A stretch of DNA of 21,075 nucleotides from positions 1-21,075 of the forward strand of contig JAKBAG010000016.1 of NCBI GenBank assembly GCA_021809235.1, read 5' to 3'. Below, piece after piece: positions 13,847 to 21,075 of this stretch (its first letter is position 1; every line of letters starts with the position of its first letter). The notes under the pieces are model-generated. The model saw only the letters and a list, made by a program, of their open reading frames with translations, searched no databases and was not told the DNA's origin. Source of the DNA: Acidobacteriota bacterium. GTDB taxonomy: Bacteria > Acidobacteriota > Terriglobia > Terriglobales > Acidobacteriaceae. Both the position numbers and the translations under genes were made by a program.

Positions 13847-15325
13847 TTAGGGCATCATCTCCAGTGCGGCCATCGTCCCCACGCCGTTCCACAGATTCTG
13901 CAATCGCAGGTTTTCATTGGCCGTGTGCTGATTGTCATCAAAGTTGGCAATCGGCACTGTCACCGTTCTCGTATCCGCAGCACGCTCCATCGCCCCCAGC
14001 GGAACACTGCCGCCCATTGTCGGCAGCAGGACCACCTTCCCGCGTGCCGCCTTCACTGCCGCAATCACCTCCTGCGCCATTGGGAGATCCATTGGCGTGC
14101 GAACGGCGTTGTAGCTGTTGCCATTTCGCTTCACCCAAGCCACCCGCGCATGTCCGGTGCGTTCGGCCTGTGTCGGTTCATGATCCGTCACAAAATATCT
14201 CTTCGACGTAATGAAATCGACCACTCTCTGCTGCTGCACACGCCAATCCTCACCCACTACCAGCCGCAGGTCCAGATCGGCCACAGCCATCGCCGGAATC
14301 ACGTTCGTCGCCTGTGCTCCCACCTGCGCTGCAGCCATTCCGTTGATGTTCAGCGATGGCAGATTCAGAAGCTCCAACAGATGTTTGCCGCCTCCATCCG
14401 TACGCCCCAGCCAGAACTTCTGCCGCAGCATCGCCTCATTGTCCGGAGCATCCGCGAGTGCCTGCTTCTCCAGCGCAGAGAGCGGCGCAATTCCGTCATA
14501 GAAATGCGGAATCAACACATGCCCATCAGCATCCTGCATCCCGGCGAGTAACTTCGCCAGCAACATCGCCGGATTCGGTGCCCAGTTGCCATAGTGCCCG
14601 CTGTGCAGCCCATGTTGCGGCCCATAGACCGTGATTTCCAGCCCCGTATCCCCGCGCGCCCCAAAGACCACCGTCTGCCGTCCGCTCTGGTCCACCGGCC
14701 CATCGCAGATCAGCCACACATCGCCATGCACCAGTTCGCGATGCGCCGCCAGAATCTGCTCCAGATGCGGCGAGCCTGCCTCCTCCTCACCCTCCCAGAC
14801 AAAGCGCAGATTCGCCCGCGGCTGCAACCCGGCCGCAATCAGCGCATCGAGTGCCGTCAACTGGGCAAAGATTGCCGCCTTGTCGTCTCCGGCTGACCGC
14901 GCAAAGATGCGCAGTTCCCCATCCACCGTCTTCAACGTGGGCTGAAAGGGGGGCGTCGTCCACTCGGAGGCCGTCACTGGCTGCCCGTCATAGTGCGCAT
15001 AAAAGACGATCGTATGCGTAGCACCAGGCGTTCGCAGCTCGCCGTAAACTACCGCTGGCGCTCCCGGTACAGTGAGCAGTTGCGCGCGCAGGCCGCGAGC
15101 CTTCAACGCTGCCTGCAGATACTGTGCATTCGCCTGCAATCCGGCCGGATCCGCCGCAACATTCGGCATCGACAGCAGCCGTTCAAACCCTGCCGTCAAC
15201 TCGGCACGATGCGCTGTCGTATACGCCGCCGCAGCCTCCGCAGCCCGCCGCCCAATCTGCGCCTCAAGCTGGCCCATCGGGCACACCAGCAACGCCACCG
15301 CCATCATTTTCAGGAAATCTCGCAT
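13847..15325 (-). CDS. Exported M20-family metallopeptidase
   Basis: This is a predicted di-zinc peptidase of the M20/M28-like dipeptidase group. The start at 15325 gives 492 residues with a hydrophobic N terminus (about 4-22, MMAVALLVCPMGQLEA) that looks like a signal peptide, so it acts in the periplasm or outside. A GTG at 15346 in frame is a weaker start. Zinc and catalytic motifs are HYDGQP (H111, D113), GDDK (D147) and EGEEEAG (the E pair near 180-182). CDGP lies near 225, and NQHTANENLRL near the C terminus supplies the last His ligand. A dimerisation-type domain occupies roughly 225-390. The physiological substrate cannot be read from sequence. It lies 42 bases downstream of the carboxypeptidase-regulatory-like gene on the same strand, but seems to have its own promoter. 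Confidence 0.9.
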   Translation of the reverse strand: MRDFLKMMAVALLVCPMGQLEAQIGRRAAEAAAAYTTAHRAELTAGFERLLSMPNVAADPAGLQANAQYLQAALKARGLRAQLLTVPGAPAVVYGELRTPGATHTIVFYAHYDGQPVTASEWTTPPFQPTLKTVDGELRIFARSAGDDKAAIFAQLTALDALIAAGLQPRANLRFVWEGEEEAGSPHLEQILAAHRELVHGDVWLICDGPVDQSGRQTVVFGARGDTGLEITVYGPQHGLHSGHYGNWAPNPAMLLAKLLAGMQDADGHVLIPHFYDGIAPLSALEKQALADAPDNEAMLRQKFWLGRTDGGGKHLLELLNLPSLNINGMAAAQVGAQATNVIPAMAVADLDLRLVVGEDWRVQQQRVVDFITSKRYFVTDHEPTQAERTGHARVAWVKRNGNSYNAVRTPMDLPMAQEVIAAVKAARGKVVLLPTMGGSVPLGAMERAADTRTVTVPIANFDDNQHTANENLRLQNLWNGVGTMAALEMMP

Positions 15326-15332
15326 GTGCGCA

Positions 15333-15341
15333 ACTATAGCA
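15333..15341 (-). promoter_or_regulatory. Extended -10 promoter of the M20 peptidase gene
   Basis: On the minus strand TGC-TATAGT forms an extended -10 box (TGn plus five of six matches). No -35 box is evident. The -10 ends 7 bases before the ATG at 15325, so transcription would start at or next to the start codon. This fits the absence of a ribosome binding site. Confidence 0.5.
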
Positions 15342-15367
15342 GTCACGCAAACGGCTGGCGTATCGCC

Positions 15368-16489
15368 TCAGGGTGTATCCGTCTGCTCGTGCGCGTGGGG
15401 CGTGAATCGACGCACCACAAACTCCTGGAAGATATTGCTCGCCCCGCTTGCCGCCAAACCAATTCCCAGATTCTCAAACGTCAGCGATGCCCCGTGTCGA
15501 TTCACCGCAGGGTAGTACACATTCGAGATTCCCGCCGCCGCCAGACTGCCCAGAATCCCCGAATAGCAGAACTGAAACTTCCGGTTATCCCCCCGGCAGA
15601 TCACTGCATTCTCCAGCGCATACCAGATGCGATGCCGCGTTGTGCCGGAGCCAAGCACCAGATATCGCGGGTCCTGATGAAACCATGACGGAAACACCGC
15701 ACCACCCAGAAACGTCCCCAGCAGGTTGTCGCCCAGATCTGCGCCAAAGCGATCTCCATAGCCCACCGCGCCCTGCCCATATCCGCTGAAGGCATTCGTC
15801 GCCTGCTGGATGCCGGCCACCGCCCCCGTGCCCACAAACGTGAACGGATCAATCATCGTCCGCCAGGCCAGTTGATACTTTTGCCGCGTTGTCAGCGGCG
15901 GTGCATTCTTGTCATAGACCACATAGAAATTCGGAATTATCCCAAAAACCCGCTGGTGCTCTTCCACATGCACCTCTTCGGTCGCAATCTCCCGCTCATC
16001 CTGCGTCACCAGCACGTTGGTTGTCGTCGGGGCAATCTCCATCCGGATACCAGTCAGCGCCAGGGGCTCTCCAGCCTTCAGCTCCACGGCCATACTTGCC
16101 GGCTTCAAGCCTGGAGCCGTCACCTGCACCGTGTAGTGACCGGCAGGAATCGACTGAAAATGAAAGCTGCCCATGCCATCGGTCGTCGTCTGCCGGTGCA
16201 GCGGCTCCAGCGTAACGGTTGCGCCTTCGTACACCGAATCCTCGCTGCCCATCACCACGCCGGTGATCGACCCGGTCTGAGCCGCCGCATCGGTTGGCGC
16301 GCCCGTCAGCTCCTGCGTCGGCATCGGCTCCAAACCGCCATTGCCCCCAGCCTGCGCATGACCAGCGCTCGGCAAGCCCATCAGGACACCGCAGAGGACC
16401 GCCAGCGGCAACGCTGCCTGCCGTATTCCGCTTCGTCGTAACACCCACACGCTTCGCCGCCTGCCTGCGGCCTTTGCTTCCGCAGTCAT
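15368..16489 (-). CDS. Exported carboxypeptidase-regulatory-like domain protein
   Basis: A 373-residue protein of unknown function. The start at 16489 is chosen for the ribosome binding site GGAGAAG and for the N terminus that follows: a basic stretch, then a hydrophobic segment (about 26-40) and a likely cleavage at A-Q-A near 45. Residues about 62-150 form a beta-sandwich domain of the carboxypeptidase-regulatory-like type, with GSITGVVMGSEDSVYEGATV, TTTDGMGSFHFQSIPAGHY and TVQVTAPGLKPASM. This domain is common at the N terminus of TonB-dependent and other outer-envelope proteins of Acidobacteriota. The C-terminal half (about 180-373) contains many Gly, Tyr and Phe residues (AFSGYGQGAVGYGDRFG, PSWFHQDPRYLVLGSG). 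It may form an outer-membrane or surface-associated domain, which I infer only from composition. The frame runs on upstream, but that part is not protein-like. Confidence 0.8.
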   Translation of the reverse strand: MTAEAKAAGRRRSVWVLRRSGIRQAALPLAVLCGVLMGLPSAGHAQAGGNGGLEPMPTQELTGAPTDAAAQTGSITGVVMGSEDSVYEGATVTLEPLHRQTTTDGMGSFHFQSIPAGHYTVQVTAPGLKPASMAVELKAGEPLALTGIRMEIAPTTTNVLVTQDEREIATEEVHVEEHQRVFGIIPNFYVVYDKNAPPLTTRQKYQLAWRTMIDPFTFVGTGAVAGIQQATNAFSGYGQGAVGYGDRFGADLGDNLLGTFLGGAVFPSWFHQDPRYLVLGSGTTRHRIWYALENAVICRGDNRKFQFCYSGILGSLAAAGISNVYYPAVNRHGASLTFENLGIGLAASGASNIFQEFVVRRFTPHAHEQTDTP

Positions 16490-16755
16490 GCGGCTTCTTC
16501 TCCTGCGCCCGCTGGGCACACCACCGGGATGACTCGCATCCTGGCAAAACTCTCTTGCAGCACTATGGTAGACGTGCCAGACCGGCTTTCGGGAGAAAAT
16601 CCGTTTCATCACCCGGGATTCCAGACCCATCCGGCATCCAGTCCGATTCCGGTCCGCCCAGCCCAATCCCCACGTCTCAGCCGGTCCCGCCGCGCTGCTA
16701 CAATCAATTTGGCGCAGCACGGCCTGGCACCAACGCACGCACTCACCGGACACGC
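16490..16755. other. Divergent spacer before cysS
   Basis: This 266-base spacer separates two divergent genes. It carries the ribosome binding site of the leftward gene and a good extended -10 for cysS. Nothing else was recognised. Confidence 0.6.
16696..16704 (+). promoter_or_regulatory. Extended -10 promoter of cysS
   Basis: TGC-TACAAT matches the extended -10 consensus (TGn plus five of six). It lies 51 bases before the cysS start. No convincing -35 box is present 17 bases upstream, as expected when the extended element carries recognition. Confidence 0.5.
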
Positions 16756-18234
16756 ATGATTTTACGGCTCTTCAATACCCTCAGCGGACAAATGGACGAC
16801 CTGCTTCCCGCCGACGGAGCCGTACTACGCATGTACGCCTGCGGTCCGACCGTCTACGATTACGGACACATCGGCAACTTTCGCACCTTCCTCCAGGTTG
16901 ATCTGCTTCGCCGCACTCTGCATCTGTTCGGCGTTCCCGTCCGCCACGTCATGAACATCACGGACGTGGACGACAAAATCATCCGCAACGCCGCTGCCGC
17001 GGGCATCCCCATCGCCGACTACACCCCGCGCTTCGAGCAGGCCTTTCTGGACGACCTTCAGAGCCTTGCCGTGCAGCGGCCGGAGGTGCTCAGCCGCGCT
17101 ACCGCACACATTCCTCAGATGGTTCATCTTGTCCAGCAGTTGGCCGCGCGCAATGCCGCCTATCGCACCGACGATGGTAACTGGTACTTCCGCCTCAGCT
17201 CCTTCCCTGACTACGGCAAGCTCAGCAAAAAGGATCTGGAAGGCATGGCCGATGGCGCCCGTGTCGACGTTGATGAGTACGAGCGAGACTCGGCCCGCGA
17301 CTTCGCCCTCTGGAAGGCTACTCCGGCCGGAGAAACCGGTTGGGACACCCCCATCGGACGCGGCCGCCCCGGCTGGCATCTGGAATGCTCCGCCATGGCT
17401 ATGGAGTATCTCGGCGAAAGCTTCGACCTTCACGCCGGCGGCGAAGACCTCATGTTTCCTCATCACGAGAATGAGATTGCGCAAAGCGAATCGGCCACAG
17501 GCAAGCTCTTCGCGCGCCACTGGTTTCATGTCCGCTTCCTGCTCGTCAACGGCCGCAAGATGTCCAAGTCCGAAGGGAATTTCTTCACCCTTCGGGATCT
17601 GCTCCTGCGCGGCTATAAAGCTTCGGCCATCCGCCTGGCACTGCTCTCGGTTCCCTACCGCCACCAGCTCAACTTCACCTTCGACGGACTGCTGGAGGCC
17701 ACCAGCGCCATTGATCGGCTGCGCACCTTTGCCGCCCGACTGCGCGCAGCACAACTACCCTCCGGCAGCATGCCGGCCACCATGGCTGCCGTTGCTGCCG
17801 CCCGGCAATCCTTCCTGGAAGCCCTGGCCAATGACCTGAACACCGCCGAGGCGCGCGCGGCCATCTTCGAGATGGTCCGCCAGGGCAACATTGCTCTCGA
17901 TGCCGACCAACTCCTGACCGAAGATCGGGATGCCATGCTGCATCTGCTCGACGACTTTGACTCCGTCTTCGCCGTCATCGCCGACCACGACGCCGAGCCT
18001 ACCCGAGCCGCCATCGAGTGGGCGCGCGCCAACGGTCAGCTTGACTCCGTCGCTCCCGAACTGATCGCCGCAGACTCGCTCACTGACGCCGAGATCGACG
18101 CCCGCATCGAGGAGCGCAATCTCGCCCGTCGCCAGCGCAACTTCCGTCGGGCGGACCAGATCCGCGATGAACTCGCCGCGCTTGGCATCCTGCTCGAGGA
18201 CAGCCGCGATGGCGTTCGCTGGAAGCGCCGCTAA
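16756..18234 (+). CDS. cysS: Cysteinyl-tRNA synthetase
   Basis: This class I aminoacyl-tRNA synthetase charges tRNA-Cys with cysteine using ATP. The 492 residues from the ATG at 16756 include the signature CGPTVYDYGHIGN at 29-41, in which C29 binds the active-site zinc and the HIGN class I motif is included. MNITDVDDKIIRNA, WHLECSAMAMEYLGESFDLH and HAGGEDLMFPHHENEIAQSE supply the other zinc ligands. KMSKS is at 268-272. The C-terminal anticodon-binding helical part includes RNLARRQRNFRRADQIRDEL and ends with ILLEDSRDGVRWKRR, typical of the family. The frame extends upstream, but the conserved N terminus and the promoter define the start. No unusual residues were noticed. The exported amidase gene follows after 94 bases. 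Confidence 0.97.
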   Translation: MILRLFNTLSGQMDDLLPADGAVLRMYACGPTVYDYGHIGNFRTFLQVDLLRRTLHLFGVPVRHVMNITDVDDKIIRNAAAAGIPIADYTPRFEQAFLDDLQSLAVQRPEVLSRATAHIPQMVHLVQQLAARNAAYRTDDGNWYFRLSSFPDYGKLSKKDLEGMADGARVDVDEYERDSARDFALWKATPAGETGWDTPIGRGRPGWHLECSAMAMEYLGESFDLHAGGEDLMFPHHENEIAQSESATGKLFARHWFHVRFLLVNGRKMSKSEGNFFTLRDLLLRGYKASAIRLALLSVPYRHQLNFTFDGLLEATSAIDRLRTFAARLRAAQLPSGSMPATMAAVAAARQSFLEALANDLNTAEARAAIFEMVRQGNIALDADQLLTEDRDAMLHLLDDFDSVFAVIADHDAEPTRAAIEWARANGQLDSVAPELIAADSLTDAEIDARIEERNLARRQRNFRRADQIRDELAALGILLEDSRDGVRWKRR

Positions 18235-18328
18235 CCCAGCCTTCACTCTCGCGCCCGCCGAAGGTCTGCCTCAACTCCATCCGCAGATTTTTCTCGCCAT
18301 GCCGCTCTGCCTGTGATACCTATGCAGC

Positions 18329-19966
18329 ATGTCTGCCCCTCGACTATGGTCTCTGATCTTCCCCCTGGTCACGCTCTGCCTGCTCCCCTTGCCAGTTGCT
18401 TTCGCTGCCCCATCTGCAACTCCTTCCACAACGCCATTCAACGTTGTCGGTGCCACCATCGCGCAGACCCAGCAGGCCATTCTCTCCGGTCGCACTACCT
18501 GCCGCGCCGTCGTTGAAGCCTACCTGGCGCGCATCCGCGCCTACGATCAGACGGTGCCGACGATCCCTGGCCAGGCCCTCGAACCCGACCAGCAGTTTCC
18601 CCTCAATTCCATCGTCACCGTGAATCCGCATGCTCTCTACGAAGCTGACGCCTGTGACCGTGCCGTTCGCCGCACTCACACGCTGCCACCGCTGGGCGGC
18701 ATCGCCGTGCTCGTCAAGGACAACTACGACACCGCCGGACTCCAGACCACAGGCGGCTCCCTGGCCATGAAAGGCTTTGTCCCCACCACCGACGCCACCA
18801 TGGTCGCCCGCCTGCGCGCTGCTGGAGCCATCGTGCTGGCCAAAACCAATATGGCCGAGTGGGCCTTCAGCCCCTACCTCACCGCCAGCTCCATTGCCGG
18901 CATTACGCGCAACCCCTACGACCTCAGCCGCGTTCCCGCCGGCTCCAGCGGTGGCACAGCCGCTGCCGTCGCAGCCAGCCTCGGCCAATCCGGTCTCGGC
19001 ACCGACACCGGCAACTCCATCCGCGGGCCCTCCAGCCACAATGATCTCGTCGGCATCCGGCCCACCATCGGGCTCACCAGCCGCTCAGGCATCGTGCCAC
19101 TCTTTGCGCACAATGATGTCGGCGGACCCATGACCCGCACCGTCACCGATGCCGCCCGACTGCTCACCGTCCTTGCCGGTCCTGATCCCACAGACCCCGA
19201 TCTTGCCGCCGCTGCTGCCGCGTATCCCCATCCCTGGGGCGTCGATTACACTCGCGCACTGAAGCGTCACGCCCTGCGCGGAGCCCGCATCGGCGTCTTC
19301 CGCCAGTACTTCGCCACCCCTCGGACAGACCCGGAGGTTCGTGCCGTCATGGAGCGCGCCCTGGCCACACTTCGCGCCGAGGGAGCCACGCTCGTCGACC
19401 CCTTCACCCTCCCCGACTATGACACCCTTGTTCCCACCCTTTGGTGCGGCGACTTTGCAGGCGATCTCGACCACTACCTCGATCTCCACCCCAATGCCCC
19501 TTACCACTCTTTGCGCCAGATCGTTGACTCTGGCCTCTATCTGCCCTACATCACTGAGGAGATCAAGGGCTCCATCGCCCCACCTGCGAAGGATGACCGC
19601 CGCTCTCCCTGCCCGGACGTCTACCACGACCCGGCAAAGATTCGCTTCCGCAACGCGCTGCTTCAGGCCATGGACGCCAACCATCTCGACGCCATCGTCT
19701 ACCCCACATGGAGCGATCCTCCGCGCAAAGTTGGCGATATGACATCCCCGGCCGGGGACAATAGTCAGGTCCTTAGTCCTCAGACCGGATTTCCCGCCCT
19801 CACCGTTCCCATGGGCTTCACGCACGGTAATCTTCCCGCCGGCATGACCCTCCTTGCCCGTCCCTTTCGCGAAGACCTGCTGCTCGGCTACGCCTTCGAC
19901 TTCGAACAGACCACCCTTGCCCGCCATGCGCCGCCATTGTTTCCGGCGCTACCCGCCAGCCACTGA
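18329..19966 (+). CDS. Exported amidase-signature hydrolase
   Basis: This is a predicted amide hydrolase of the amidase signature family; the substrate is unknown. It has 545 residues. The N terminus (about 6-27, LWSLIFPLVTLCLLPLPVAFA) is a signal peptide, pointing to periplasmic or extracellular action rather than the Gln-tRNA amidotransferase role. The Ser-cisSer-Lys triad is visible: K130 (VLVKDNYD), the cis-Ser in AGSSGGTAAAVAA (206/207), and the nucleophile S230 in GTDTGNSIRGPSS. The common GGS around the nucleophile is GNS here. A further family segment is GIRPTIGLTSRSG. The start has no strong ribosome binding site. It is followed 42 bases later by the MetX-like hydrolase, and both are exported, so they may share a transcript. 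Confidence 0.92.
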   Translation: MSAPRLWSLIFPLVTLCLLPLPVAFAAPSATPSTTPFNVVGATIAQTQQAILSGRTTCRAVVEAYLARIRAYDQTVPTIPGQALEPDQQFPLNSIVTVNPHALYEADACDRAVRRTHTLPPLGGIAVLVKDNYDTAGLQTTGGSLAMKGFVPTTDATMVARLRAAGAIVLAKTNMAEWAFSPYLTASSIAGITRNPYDLSRVPAGSSGGTAAAVAASLGQSGLGTDTGNSIRGPSSHNDLVGIRPTIGLTSRSGIVPLFAHNDVGGPMTRTVTDAARLLTVLAGPDPTDPDLAAAAAAYPHPWGVDYTRALKRHALRGARIGVFRQYFATPRTDPEVRAVMERALATLRAEGATLVDPFTLPDYDTLVPTLWCGDFAGDLDHYLDLHPNAPYHSLRQIVDSGLYLPYITEEIKGSIAPPAKDDRRSPCPDVYHDPAKIRFRNALLQAMDANHLDAIVYPTWSDPPRKVGDMTSPAGDNSQVLSPQTGFPALTVPMGFTHGNLPAGMTLLARPFREDLLLGYAFDFEQTTLARHAPPLFPALPASH

Positions 19967-20008
19967 CACGCCGCCTTACCCTTCCACCTACTTCTCTGGA
20001 GAAACCTG

Positions 20009-21075
20009 ATGTCCGCTTCCCGCCTCTCTGTCCGCGCTTTCAGCCGCGCCCTGCTCGCCACTAGCCTCCTCCTGCTTGCCATCCCCTTGGCCCACGCAGC
20101 CGTTGGTTCGGCTTCGAGCACGCCGGAGCCTATCCGCCACCAGTACATCCTGCATGACTTCCGCACCGAAAGCGGTGTTGTCCTCCCCAGGGCCGTCCTT
20201 GTCTACGGCACCTACGGCCACCTGAACGCGGCCGGAGACAATGCCTACCTGCTGCCCTCCCACTACATGGCCAATCTGCACGGCTATGGATGGCTCGTCG
20301 GCCCCGGTCACGTCTTCAACCCGGACAAGCAGTTCCTCATCTGCTCCGAACTCTTCGGCAACGGACGGTCCTCATCCCCAAGCAACACTCCGGAGCCCTT
20401 TCACGGCCCACGCTTTCCCGTCATGACCATTCGGGACAACGTCCGTGCCGTGCACCAGTTGCTCACACAAGAACTCGGCGTACACCACCTTCGCGCCGTT
20501 ATTGGATTTTCCATGGGCGCGCAGCAGGCCTTCCAGTGGGCAGTCTCCTACCCCGATTTCATGGATCGCATCGTGGCCACCTCCGGTACCGCCAAGACCT
20601 ACGGCCATGGCATCGTCCGCCTGGAAAGCGAGATCACCGCCATCCAGACCGATCCCAACTTCCAGAACGGCGATTACAAAAGCGAGCCCGTCGCCGGCAT
20701 CCAGGCCTTCTCCCTAGTCTGGACTGCCTGGCTCTATTCCCAACCCTGGTGGCGTGAGGAACTCTGGAAATCCGAATTTCCCAAGGGAACCACTCTCGCC
20801 CAGGTCATCGATTCCTATAAAAAGAACTTCATCCCAGGCGCCGACGCCAATGACATTATCCTGCAGATGCGTACCTGGGAGTCGCAGAACGTCGGCAACA
20901 CGCCTGGCTTCGGCGGTGACCTCCGCAAGGCACTGGCCAGCATCCGCGTTCCCGTACTCTACATGCCCTCTGCCACCGATCTTTACTTCCCTGTCACCGA
21001 CGCAAAGTTCGAGGCGCCCATGATTCCTCACTGCACTCTGCTGCCCATTCCCTCACTGTGGGGGCATCCGGCAGG
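20009..21075 (+). CDS. Exported MetX-like alpha/beta hydrolase, cut by the right edge
   Basis: This alpha/beta-hydrolase-fold enzyme resembles homoserine O-acetyltransferase (MetX), but it has a signal peptide (about 14-31, LLATSLLLLAIPLAHAA), so it is probably not the biosynthetic enzyme. At least 356 residues are present. The triad is Ser168 in the elbow GFSMGAQQA, Asp324 in PSATDLYFP and His353 in LWGHPAG, all intact. VLVYGTYGHLNAAGDNAYLL and a FGNGRSSSPSNTPEPFHGP stretch are the MetX-like active-site loops. ISymbol metX is not given because the exported form differs from biosynthetic MetX. GGAGA lies upstream of the ATG. The last few residues lie outside the window. The enzyme may hydrolyse or transfer acyl groups on an extracytoplasmic substrate. 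Confidence 0.88.
   Translation, partial: MSASRLSVRAFSRALLATSLLLLAIPLAHAAVGSASSTPEPIRHQYILHDFRTESGVVLPRAVLVYGTYGHLNAAGDNAYLLPSHYMANLHGYGWLVGPGHVFNPDKQFLICSELFGNGRSSSPSNTPEPFHGPRFPVMTIRDNVRAVHQLLTQELGVHHLRAVIGFSMGAQQAFQWAVSYPDFMDRIVATSGTAKTYGHGIVRLESEITAIQTDPNFQNGDYKSEPVAGIQAFSLVWTAWLYSQPWWREELWKSEFPKGTTLAQVIDSYKKNFIPGADANDIILQMRTWESQNVGNTPGFGGDLRKALASIRVPVLYMPSATDLYFPVTDAKFEAPMIPHCTLLPIPSLWGHPA

Noticed and set aside
16825..17754. 309-codon minus-strand open frame inside cysS
   Set aside because: It mirrors conserved cysS codons and has no start signals or domain pattern.
19085..19927. Minus-strand open frame inside the amidase gene
   Set aside because: Antisense shadow without conserved features.
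1..21075. CRISPR array, tRNA genes, insertion sequences or attachment sites
   Set aside because: No regularly spaced short repeats, cloverleaf-like sequences, transposase or integrase frames, or terminal inverted repeats were recognised.

Overview
The window looks like chromosomal DNA of a GC-rich, Gram-negative soil bacterium, most likely Acidobacteriota (class Terriglobia). This is inferred from the style of the RHS proteins, a secreted carboxypeptidase-regulatory-like domain protein and the housekeeping genes; no rRNA or other phylogenetic marker was tested. No tRNA, rRNA, CRISPR array, transposase or integrase was seen. No gene-free stretch exceeds about 270 bases.

Region 1 (1-4785, minus strand) is the accessory part. 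Three RHS C-terminal pieces alternate with two exported partner proteins. In transcription order they are RHS piece 1 (4785-3280), partner 1 (3283-1964), RHS piece 2 (1964-789), partner 2 (792 to the window edge) and RHS piece 3 (89 to the edge). Every stop codon overlaps or abuts the next start. The RHS core segments are about 95% identical in DNA, while the tips and partners have diverged and look richer in A+T. The two tips share six cysteines, a glycine zipper and a nearly invariant C-terminal tail. Partner 1 looks like an M48 metallopeptidase that has lost its zinc ligands. None of the RHS pieces has the long N-terminal half of a full RHS protein, so this resembles a set of orphan tip cassettes.

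Region 2 (4776-9913) holds a Tat-exported aldo/keto reductase (minus) and a glycerol-use cluster: glpD (minus) diverging from glpK and glpF (plus). The facilitator admits glycerol, the kinase makes glycerol-3-phosphate and GlpD oxidises it to dihydroxyacetone phosphate.

Region 3 (9917-13796) holds an HI0933/YhiN-type flavoprotein overlapping a CCA-adding tRNA nucleotidyltransferase on the minus strand. Divergent from these is tsaD (tRNA t6A synthesis) on the plus strand.

Region 4 (13847-16489, minus) encodes two exported proteins: an M20-family metallopeptidase and a carboxypeptidase-regulatory-like domain protein. Region 5 (16756-21075, plus) encodes cysteinyl-tRNA synthetase, an exported amidase-signature enzyme and an exported MetX-like alpha/beta hydrolase cut by the right edge.
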